NCBI GenBank assembly: GCA_036850595.1
Contig: CM072160.1
Location: 5,969,773-6,033,772 of the forward strand
Length of the DNA stretch: 64,000 nucleotides
Direction of reading: 5' to 3'
From: Rhyacichthys aspro
Taxonomy: Eukaryota; Chordata; Actinopteri; Gobiiformes; Rhyacichthyidae
Below are positions 47,801 through 59,800 of this stretch, piece after piece. How positions within the stretch are numbered: the first letter of the stretch is position 1; the number at the start of each line of letters is the position of its first letter. The notes beneath the pieces are model-generated. The model searched no databases, was not told the origin of the DNA, and worked only from the letters and a program-made list of their open reading frames with translations. The translations under genes were made by a program, and so were the position numbers.

Positions 47801-50800
47801 TGTTTGTGTAAATAATGCAAGTGGATGAAGTACATGGGGTGAAGTATCCCAAGCGCCAAATATAATATGGGCACACAAGACTTGGTGTGTGTGTTGTGAT
47901 TGACGTGTGTTTACAGAGGAATTAGCTTAGACTGGAATTAGCTTAACTTCAGCACATCAGCCTTTTCTACTGTTCCGTCTGTTAAATATTAAATATATTG
48001 CACATGAAATAAGCTATTTCAAACATCCAACACCAGTTCCTCTTCATTTTTCTGCAGTGTGTTCAGTTTCCGTTTCTGTCTCATCAAATGGAACAAAGAC
48101 ACATCCAATGAGGTCTTAATGGATCTTGTAATAGCTATTGGCTATTAGCGGCCTGAGCCAAGTGTCTATTGAAGAGGGCTCTGTCTCTGCGTCAAACGAA
48201 TGAATGTGTCACTCAGTGAGTGGCTGGGCACAAGGGCAATGGAGGGCATGAGGGCCAAGTGGCAAGCACCAAATCACTCTCGTCTACCCCGGGGCTCTCT
48301 GTCCTGTCTTCTCATCCCGCACTCCTCCCGCTCTCGTGAGTTTTGTCTAATAAGCTCATGCATGATGACTATCCAAGCATGAAAACATAGTTATCTGCAA
48401 ATGAATAGCCGCTCTATGCTTCATTAAAGCCTCTTTTCCCTTTCACACTCTTATTGTGACCCTCTGATATCAATTCAAAGGGCAATTAATGAATGCACAC
48501 CAACTTTGAAGTCAGCCTGATTTTTGTGAAGGAGGGAGCCTGTGCCTCTCGTAGAAAGGAGGGGGGCAAGGGCTATTTGGGGTATTCCCACTTCAAGACT
48601 GGCTCTAGCACCCCAGCCTTCAACGGTGATGGACTAGCCACATTGAGCTGGGAGCGAGCGAGCCCCAAAGACGGTTTGAAGAGTGAAAGAGTGAAAAGGC
48701 CCTGCGAAGGTCAAGTAGAATAGCGCGCCTTAGAATAAGGCCCCTCTTTATCTGCTGCAAGTATGCACTATAGGCACAACAGCTGGGGCAAGGGGCCAGG
48801 CTGTTTTTAATGTGCAACTGTGTTTGTGCATTTGATCTGGAGAAGGAGACTGTCCAGTGTTCACTACTTTGACACTATTCTGTTTATTAGTGTGCATGTT
48901 TTTCACATAAATGCTGGTATATGTGTGCATCTGTCTGTGTTAGAGGGTTAGAGTTGAGTGTCAAAGTTTGCAGAGGCCAGTCAGAGGCCAGTAAATGCAG
49001 CATCGACAGACGAGGGGGGGACAGGCAGCTGTCAATCAGCTGACTGATGAAGCCTGACTTTCTTTTCGAGCTTTGTTAACTAATTAGCTCCCAGTACGTT
49101 TTGTGTGACATCAGCTTTAAGTGTCTGTTTATGTGGCAGCACGGATATATTTTACTCTAATTTTAAATGGGATTATAAGTTAACTTTAAAATAACCAGAA
49201 ACATCTTTAATATTCTAGGTTTTAGTTTGGTCTGCAGAAGCTTGAGGGTAAAAGACAGCTATGAAACATTTTTGTGTGGGTTGTGTTGTTGAGTTTTCAA
49301 AGGACCTAGAAAGAGCCGTCCTGTGAGTCCTTTCCTCAAATATAAGTGCATGTTTAGTTGACTGGTCAGGAATTAGGAAAGTTTTACACACTTTGATCTT
49401 ATATAGATAATACTTAAACAAGTCAAAATACAAATAAAATGTTGTTTAATATGGAATGTTTTGGTTAAAGGCAGCACTGTTTGAACATTACTTACAGACT
49501 ATGCCTTGTTCAAACTGTAAGCCATTGCCAAAAGAGGTTTCTTTGCCATATTTAGGTCATATTTGCCATTTGAAAGGTGGAAACTGCCCACTCATCTAAA
49601 ATGAATGCAACATTGTGCAAATTTAAACTGTAGGATTTTTGGGACATGTTGTAATGTGTTAAGTACAATCAGAATAATTATTAGGTAGGGTTTCTGCGGC
49701 GTGCTCTTACAGCTACAGTCCCTGCAGGAATAATATGACAGCACTGACAGCAAGATGAGGATGATGAATCTGATAAGTATTTCCTTGTCGCCTCACCTTT
49801 CCACTCATCGTGTTAGGTCTGTTGAAGCTTCCCTTGTGACTGGAGTGAGTTCAGAGACATAGAAGAAGTGCGGGGTCATGAGGCCGGTGAGGGTCAGTCT
49901 CTCAGTGGTTCACAGGAAACAGGGTTAGAAACACATTTAGCTACAAATGACAGGTAACCATTTCCTACTTCCCCTGACATCCCCGCTCATAACAACTCCC
50001 ATCATTCTTGTGGTAGGCCTCTCTCAGTCAGTTTAGTTTTCGTTGATGTCTGCCAACACTTTTACAGGGCAGCTGTGAAGGTTGTGACTCCTTCTTAGCA
50101 AGTCAAGAGAGTTTGCCCTGGTCCCCTGTCCCGAACGCCCACACGCAAATTTACACAGTCACACACCATCTTTTTCTGAAAGCGTCACAGATGGGTCCAT
50201 AAGCTGTCAGTAAAGCCATTATCCGGCCCAGCATCTGCCTGCCTTGACTTCTATGTACTGTTTAATGCAGTCGGCCAGTCACTTAGTCCCCCAGCCCTTG
50301 AATAGGAGCAGCGTGGTCGTCCCGCCCAAATAAATGCTGCGTTTGTCTCCTCTGCCTTTTGTTTTGTGTTTTTTTGAGAGGGTTATGTGGGGAGAAGGGG
50401 GTGTGTGGGCAACATGTCACGGGCTCAATTTACCCTTGCTATTAACTAAAGCCCCCAAAGAGTTACTGGGATGTCCAAAGAGGGGTGTAAACAGTCCACA
50501 TATGGTCAGTCAATTCCCCCAAGTTTGACACATCCCCTCTTTCTCTCTCACACATATGCAAGTATCCTCGCTGTGTACTGTCTCATGTCTCAGCGGACAT
50601 ATTCAAGCTTTAGAGCCCCCACCTTTCCCCATTCGCCCCTTCTGAGAAATCAGCAATGCCAAAATGTTTCCAACAGTCTGTTTCAGCTAAATCCTCTTTA
50701 CTCCTCCTCCTTCCCCTCTTCTCGGGGATGGCGTTGCACGGCAGGAGCCATTTTGGGCTTTCTTGGCTCGGGAAGGGTTGTTTTGGCTCCAGGTCTCTCT

Positions 50801-53800
50801 GCGCTGTGTGCCTCTCAGGCCTGGAGTTTGGTTAAATTAAACAGTTTTCTTTTCTGCGCTAACCCCTTCCACCCGCCCTCCTCCAACTGCTTCTCTTATT
50901 TTGCGGCTTAATGCTCGTCGGCTCCCGGGCGATCTTGCCGAGGTTGCTTTTCCAAGCCTTTCCCCGCTCAGATAATTTTAACCTTTTAAGGCTCATATTT
51001 TCTCATATTTCGATGAACTGACAAGAGCCAGTATGAAATCTGTTACCCGCAGCTCCTTCAAGTCGAGGGCATGGGGAGAAGTAAAGTGTTTACGGTGGCT
51101 ATAAATACCGTGTTTTAAGATATAGCCTATATGTACTTATAGGGAGCGATAGGAGGCTCAAAGTGGATAATTTGATTGGCCAAGGCTATTTGACGGTGCC
51201 AAATCGATGTGATCAGATCGTAAGGATAGTGAGGCGATGACTGCAAATGGGGCACTCTGAAACCACAGCTTTACAAGGTTGGAAAAGATCTGGGGTGAAG
51301 GGTTTCCTCTACAGCTACTCGTCCTACTTTCTGCGATATATAGTCGCTGATTAGGCATTAAAGTTTATTGTCCAGAGACGTGATATAAGTGTGAGTTGAG
51401 CTTGACCGCTTTTAAAGCAATGCAAGCAAAGAGAGCTTTGTTAATGGATGGTAAAGTGCAGATGCCTTAGGGCTGACAAGCTCAATTAGTGGACCCTTGA
51501 AAAGCATGGAGTCAGGGGAAGCCCAGAGTTGTGTGGAGTGGACGAGTGTGTATAGAGTCATGTGCTTGCACTCGTTTGGGCTGTGTGTGTTTTTATTATT
51601 GGGAAATAGCGGTCTGAGTAGGCTCCAAAGTTGTGACATTAGTGTTTTGCACAATCATGTTTTGTGTTTTGTGAATTCTGCTTAAGTGATTTTTTTGGTG
51701 CATGTTGTGGTTGTTTTTATTCAGATGGCAAATCTATTTTCCTGAGCACACTTGAACACACCGCCAACAAACGTCTATCATTCCATCACCTGCTTCCTAA
51801 TAAAATAACATTTATGTTGCAGTGAGTATTTCTTCTTTTATAGAACACTCTTATTAGTTACATTTCCAGATTTAGTTTTCAAATAAGGTGAAATCAGAGG
51901 CTGTTTGGAGAAACAGAAACACTAACTGTGCATATTGTATATTGTGGAACAAAAGTACAGAATGTGGAACTTCATATCAACTGTTGTTTTTTAGTTTGAG
52001 AAATGGAGAAATTCTTGATTGTGGTCTATGCTTCTGTAAAATAGAATAGGTTGAATAACGATTTGAAAGCTCTTTTTTCTCGGTAGGAAAAAATGACCTG
52101 AAACAATGTATTTATTCTTTACATTTATTGCCGTACTACACAGGATATTCTGAATCTCACAGGCCTGACAGCAGCTTATTGAATAAGCTCTTGAGAGTTT
52201 TGCTGGAAGTTACCAGAGATGCAACACTGCAGATCTCTGCCAGCACAGAGTACTCACTTTGAGAGAACTAGTATTCTTCAAAACTGCAAAGGGCACTTGC
52301 TTTCTGCTGATTGATTGTTTCTGACTTTACTTAACTTCATTCGGTGTGAGATGCCAGCGACTACAAACTGTGTGGAAGTGCTTCAGCCAACAAGAACAAC
52401 AACAAAACCCAACACAGATGCCCAGACACTCTATCCCCATGGGCACATTTAGATCGGTAACAACAGCCCCTGTTGCCCCTCTCACCCCCTCAGGTGCTCA
52501 TACAGTTCCCTCTGGAGTAAAATGGGGAGGGATAAATGCCCCTGGCTGTACCCCCTTCCACCCCACCCCCCAGCCCTCTGTGGAGCCTCTTTATGCCCCC
52601 CCAAAGCTCCCCCGTGGGGCAGGTGACAGCCCTCCACTGTGAAGGGCTGAGGGAGCCATGACGGATTCCACAGATGGAGCGTGGAAATTGCCGGCAAAGA
52701 CCTCAGCTCTCTGGAGCAACAAAGAAGCAGAGTCGGAGAGAGAAATATGGGTGGAAAAGAGAAAGATGGGGAGACAAAGCCAGGCTGCACAGGAGGGAAG
52801 AAAGAGGAATGGGTAGAGCTTGTTTAAAGAAGGACAGCGTGTTCACAAACTGAGCAAGTAGTATACATTAGCTGTAACTCCAGGTTTGTTATCTATACTT
52901 TGGTGCAGTGTTTTCCAAATGGTGGGGCAGAACCAAAAGATGGGTTGTAGATGTTATAAACACCCCCAAATGGCCAGAAAGTGTGCTGAGAGAAGTTGAA
53001 TCATGATTTATTCTGTATTTGGGTCCCCAGAATCAAAGACTAGAAGTCCCTGGTATGGAGCGATTACATGTTTAGTGCATTTAGCGTTATCAGCTTTCTG
53101 CAGAGGCCTGTTTCCACGCACAAAACATTTTCCATTTTGTGATGACTTTATCGTGCTGTATCTTGGTGGTGTGTAATGTAAGAATTTGATAGTAACACGA
53201 TAAAAGAGTGCACTCCGGACCTCTCTGTAGGATCAGATTCAGGATTTATTAAGACTAGACTCTTGAAACCTCAGAGGTGCCACTCTGTCGCTTCTTTTGA
53301 AAAGTTCTCAAAACCCCGGTAGCAGTCATAACCGATAGGTAATTCCAAAGTGATTAAGGATTTTCCCGTCCGCCTCAGCTTTCCTAGGGCCCAAATCCCT
53401 GTGAAATGCTGAGGAACGTGCATGCTGCTAAAGTCGGGGGGAGCCAAAAGCATTCCTCGCTGCCCTCCTCCAGAAACTAAAGGGGGAGACTACAAAAGGC
53501 ATCATCTCTTGTTTTTCATCCGTCTTTCCCAAACTCCAAAGTCCCACACTCCAAATCCAAAATTCCTTCCATTAGACCGATATCCCTGGTAATCATTGAA
53601 ATATCGCTGCCACTTCTGTAGACAGTGGTATGGTATAGCAAAGTTGAAATATGTTCTGTTGTAATAAAATGTAAATTGTAACATGAATGATAAATGAACA
53701 AATTGTAAACACTTTTTTCACCATCCTTATTATTGTTACTCATAGTTGTTCTAGCCTTGAATTATACATTAATGTTGTGTTTTATATAGATTTCAGCATT

Positions 53801-56800
53801 TAAAACTATTTATTAAGTCATCATTAATTACACATTTATTGATGCTTTACAACTTAGTACCAACTAATTTATTGTCAGCAGCACAATAAAATGATTAGTT
53901 AATATTGAGCTTCTCATGAGATGAATATAAACATATTTAGACAATAAAAATACTTGAGGCAATGTCTCTTTTCTCAACCCCCTTTGAAAATATTTTTTCT
54001 GATGCCTCTCTCATGCATGAATGTTTCTTTACCAATTTGCTCCTAATGCATGTTAAGTTGACTCCCACTGCTTTTGGCGTCGAGAGGAGAAAATGGCCAA
54101 TGGGCACAAGCGGATCAGTTTCACATGAGGGGCCCTGAGCTATTTGGATTCTCTTGTATTTTATTGTTGTTTCTGAGGGGGAACTAATACAGTGTTGCAC
54201 ACAAAACTTCCCCTATGCTGAGGGGGAATTAATTAAGTGTGACACAAAAGGTGGGCGCTTTGGCCTTAGTGAACTTAGCAGCACGCCAATAGAGCGTTTG
54301 AAGTAGTGTGTTAAAAACCAAGCGGCCAGCTTATTGAACAAACTCCACAATAGTATTAGATCTGATCTGAGACACAGATGAAAAGTTAAAACACAAAAGG
54401 TGTCAAGACTAATAATATCTCTGAGGCTCAGTCAGGCTGAAGTTAATACTTAATCTTTAAAAAAAAGGTCATTTATTCAATTATAATGTCAGTATAAATC
54501 TAATGGTAATGTCAGTATAGAAAACGATGCTTATAACTTGCAAATGTGATATATTAAATTGGATAACTCATCAAGGCTGATTATAGAAACCCCTTACTTG
54601 TTAGCCATCCTTATGTAACTTTTAAAAAAGGGAGGGTATTTACTGGACAAATGCTTCTTCATTTACTTCTGCTTGTGGCCTCCCAGTCTGCTCACTCACA
54701 CTCTATGAAAAAGTCGCACACTGATCCAAATTAGTCCTTTGTGTGGCTTTTAGCCCAGGAGTCCCCCTGCAGTGCTCTGGGAATCTCTGTCAGTCGGATT
54801 ACTGCTCAGACTTGGAATATTTTTCTGAATGGATGCTTGTTTGCCTTAAGAAAAAGCTGCTAGAGTTAATCCTGTAAATCTTTATATCCCCGCAATTAAT
54901 GTTTATGTTTTTTATATTAATAAAATAGTTTAGATGCATTCATAACAGTTAATTGTGTTTATGTATTGTATCATATTATGTTTTTATTTGTATTTTTTGC
55001 TTAATCTACTATTAATATCTTGCCACTTACAGAGCTCAGTTACATGGCAGATGCTGATATTGTACCACCATTGTGACACCAATCTGAGTGAAATTAAAGT
55101 CACTCTGAGGAGTTGTGTTGTTACTGCAGCCACAACAAAAAAAAAAAAAAAAGAGAAAAAAAAAATCTATCTAACATTTTTCTTTCATTTTCTTTTTCAA
55201 TGCAGCGAGTCACTCAGACGAAGGTTCAGAAGTGGAGTCCGAGCCCGACCTGCCGCTGAAGAGGAAGCAGCGCCGCAGTCGGACTACGTTCACGGCCGAG
55301 CAGCTGGAGGAGCTGGAGAGGGCCTTCGAAAGAACCCACTACCCCGACATCTACACCAGAGAGGAGCTCGCGCAGAGGGCCAAACTCACCGAGGCTCGGG
55401 TGCAGGTAAACGAGATGGCACAAATACACATTATTCCAGAGAATGCTTGTGTAAGACTGATGTAAAGGTTGAAATTTATTAGACTTTTTATACTTTCAGA
55501 TGGTATGAATTTTATCAGAGTTTTACAGAAAGCCATAAAATGTACATCTGACTTTAAAAGATGGAAATGCTTATGTGATTGCAGCATCACATCTGACCAA
55601 ACCTGACCTCGTTCTCCCACACATTTATAGACTATGCCTTAACAGACTCTCCCATCATTTAACTGCAACCTGCTGATCTCTGTTCGCTTCATACAATAGG
55701 ACAAGCCCACATACATATATCTCATCCTCACATCCCTAAAGCCCGATCTGGCCTCTCCTAGTCCACATTTGGACTATTGTAAATTCTTCCCCAGAGTATC
55801 CATATGGGAAGTGTAAGCAGGCTCAGCTCACTCTGTCCATATGGACACGGCATGTCACTCACAGTCAGGGCTTTCACCATCCACAAATGAAAACACTGTG
55901 TATTATTATTATTATTTTTTAATTATTATATCAGTGTATTGTTTTGGGTTTATAGTTGTGCAATGACACATTTTTTAACTATATTTACTTACTTACAAAT
56001 GCACACTTTAACTGCCCACCATGATTTAGTCAGAGGTTGCATGTTAGTATCGACAACCAGATGATGAGGCTCCTGTGTTTTCTACCATTGCTAAGAAAAA
56101 TGCTAGTGTAGTACATTTAAAATTATGTAATTTAATTTTAGTTTGTACAATGCCAATTTATTCTCAAACATAAATGACAGCCTAATTGCTTTTAACCCTA
56201 AAAGGTCACATTTGTAATCTGGTAAAACCCTGACTTTTCCAGGTGTGGTTCAGTAACCGGCGGGCGAGGTGGAGGAAGCAAGCAGGAGCTAATCAGCTCA
56301 TGGCATTTAATCACCTGATCCCAGGGGGTTTCCCACCATCAGCGATGTCCAGCATCCCACCGTACCAGCTCTCGGACAGCACCTATCCCCCTTCTTCTAT
56401 AGCACAAGGTACAGGCCAGAGACACCACTGAGGGTTAACAGCTTATACTTTCTCATCAAGAGAAAGTTCTTAGCTGCTATTAACTGATTTTTTGACACAA
56501 GAAAAAAACTGGTTTAAATTATTTTGTGATAAATATTTTTTTTACAAAATGTATTCAACTTACAGCAAAAATGCACAATTGCTTTTTCAGATAATAAGGT
56601 TTGAAAAGTGGTTGAAAATAGCAATTATGATTTGGTAATATCACCTTATTGTCTGATGTGTGTAATAATGAAAACATTTTGTATGATTGCTGGTAGTTTC
56701 AGAGCCGCCCAGCACAGTGCACCGGCCCCAGCCTCTACCTCCCTCCTCGGGACACCAGGCCTCCAGCAGTGGAGCACAGGGTGAAGGAGGCTCTGCCTAC

Positions 56801-59800
56801 TGCCTTGCCTCCGGACGCCACTCCTTCTCAGGATACTCCGACAGCTTTGTGAGCCCTGGTGGACCGGCCAATCCTATGAACCCTGCAATAGGAAATGGAC
56901 TCTCTCCACAGGTGAGTAGTAAAGTGTTGGAGCTCAGGGGACATCAGTTTTGTTCAGTTCATAAAATGGAAGGACGTAGTGTTTATTATTGTTTTAACTT
57001 TTGGTTTCAAATCACTGAAACAACAAAAAACTTTAAACATGCTTTAAAGCTAGTTGTAGAATGTAGTAAAGGAAGTTCTCTTCAAGGAGAGACATCTGAT
57101 GTGACAAATGAGAAGTAAAAAGACAATTAAGACCAATTATCCAGGCATGAAGTTCAATCTGTATCCTTACCTAGACAGAGGGCTGGACAGAGGAGTCAGA
57201 AGAGTGAGAGCCTAACAGGCAGAAAATAAGATTTTAGCTCAGTGCAGTTTCACTCCACAGAAAACAGGCCGAGGCCGGAGCAGAAGAGGAGATGGACTCA
57301 TGTAATTATAGAGCCACCAATGCATACTGTAGATAATTGATCAACTCCGTGACATTTTGAGGCTCAGTTAAGGATTTTGCAACATCTTTTAGACAAACTT
57401 TACATGACATGGTTGAGCTGCATGGCTGAGTCAGCTTTTCAATCCTCTGTTAAGATTGGAAGATTGATTACTGCATTGCAGAAAAGCTTTGAACTCAAAT
57501 GAACACCCCATTTTTGAACAATTGTTTGCATTTGTTTTGGCTAATTGCTGTGTTATTAGAGGACCCCACCAAGCTCTTTCAATGTAAGTGTTTGCACACA
57601 GGATCACTGGAGCATAGACTTTACAAACGATATTGTGAATATTCAGCTAGACGAAGCATTATCATTGTCTTATGCACAAACACTCGCCCCAAGGGAGGCC
57701 TCTCATGATTGCATTCTCAAAATGTTTGCCTCAACATTCTTCCATGCGAAAGCAGTGGCTTTTTATTTGTATATATTTCATGTGGAGGGAAAGAATGTCC
57801 CGTCTCAGATGTTTCCCTCGTCCAGACATTCTTCCCTGTTAACTCCTGGATGCAATGATTTAGGCCGCTGGCTATGGCCATGTGTTAGGGGCAGCCAGCA
57901 GCCATCTCATGAGGCACAAAGAGGCATCACAACCAAAAGCAATGATAGACCAGAAAGGCAGCTTTTAAACAAAATGTAGTAATTAATGGAGTAAGCTGAA
58001 AAACTGCATTTCTATTGAAATGAAACTCTCCAAACACAGGTTAATTTTTAGGCAAATGTTAGGAGCACAAGAGGAAACACAACTCCCCTCTTCAAATCAA
58101 CATAGAGCTCCTCCGTTCACCTCCTTTACTTGGGAAATGATTTAAGCAGGACCATGTGTGTGTGTGGATGTAGAATAATATGTCACTTAGAGCCAGGAGG
58201 ACCCAATGAGAGCATACCTGCTTCTTATTAAGACAACTGCAGCAGCCCGCAGGCTTTCACAGTGTTATGGAGGTGGGATATAATACATTTAGAAGTAGCA
58301 GGTTAAGGCACTTAAAGGCACTTATTCATAAGCGATAATGTTAACTCATATTCCTCATTAACAATTTGCTGAGCACTTTGATGACAGACATTTAAATAAA
58401 GGGATTGGAGGGTGTGGAGGTCTGTTTTGATTCCTGCCCCACGGCCTTTTTCCATTCTTTTGTGGCCAAAGAATATTCCCCCAAATTTGATTATCTGCTG
58501 CTAATAAAGACCAGGTCAAAAGCTAAGGGATTTCTCAAACTGCAAACCTACGCTGAGGTCGAACAGAGCCCTTTCTTAGAGTTATCTGTGGCCAAATATC
58601 TTTCTCTGAGATAAGTTGTTATCTTGTGCCATGGAGTTTTGGAGCAGTGTCAAAATAGAATTTTAGAATAAGTGGAGCTGTGGATCTGGGACAAATTGCT
58701 TAATTCTTCCTTTCTGGTGCTATCTTTGTCTGAGACAGGCATGCTGGGAGCCCTTTGATGGCCACAGCAGGGGGATTTCCTCGGCTCCTGTCTTTATACA
58801 ACACACACTCACACCAATGCAAGAGAACAAAAAAATAATAAGAAAATATAATAACATGGCTAGTCCATAATTATTTGAGATAAACAAGATGACACACAAT
58901 TAAAGGTTCACTCTTCAGTATTTTTTGACATGTTTGCACAATAACATATAGATTGTATTTATATTTATAGCCAATAAAACTGATCTTGTTGTCTCTCTCT
59001 CTTGCAGGTGATGGGTTTGCTGAATCCCGGTGGTGTGCCCCATCAGCCCCAAAGCGACTACGCCATCTCCCCCCTCACAGGTGGCCTGGAGCCCCCTGCA
59101 GGCATGGCCGCCAGCTGCAGCCAGCGCATGGACCACATCAAGGGCCTTGAGGGTCTGACCAGTGTCCCCTCCATGTCAGCCTTACCCTCTCTGCCCAGCT
59201 CTCAGTCTTACTGCCCTCCGTCCTACAGCTCACCGGGTTACACTGTGGACCATGTGGCGTCCTACCAGTACGGCCAGTACGGACAAAGTAAGGTCAATAG
59301 ACTTTTGTTACTCTTATTACTAACATACTAACAACAAACTTTAAGTACTGTAACTGATATATGACACATTATATAGAAGGAAACCCAAATGGATCACTAA
59401 AGAGGAAAAAATTATTTAAGTTTGAACAAAAAGACAATTTTGTAAATTTCATTTTCACGTGATGTTGTCAAAAAAAAAAAGTAGAAAATAAAATCTGATT
59501 GAGATTAAAGGGTGGATATTATGCTTTTGTGGTTGTCCTCAGCTCCTCGGCTCAAACGGCAAAAGCTTTAATCGTATAAAAAAAAACAAAAAAAAAACGT
59601 TTGCGGTTGGCCGCTCATGGAACATCAGTGCAGCTTGTTTTCTGAGTCCAAGCATACAACCTCAAGTGTTGGGGTTAATTGTGCTGATCTGATTGCATCT
59701 ATGAAGTAATCAGGGCAGCGTTAGAGCAGAAATCTCTGGTCTCCTACAATGTCAGTTCAGCCTTAGCAGTGTGTGATATCCCCTGGAGAACGCCGAACCT

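Larger units (their letters stand above)
43863..55205. other. pax3 intron 4 (11.3 kb)
   Basis: The largest intron of the window. It contains CpG-rich stretches (44040-44240 and 45230-45680), poly(A) tracts (45811-45834, 55137-55165), a CA-repeat tract (47468-47502) and several repeat-free blocks of enhancer-like appearance. Intron 4 of mammalian and fish Pax3 is known to carry neural-crest enhancers. No additional exon was recognised; the short frames are unconvincing. Confidence 0.6.
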
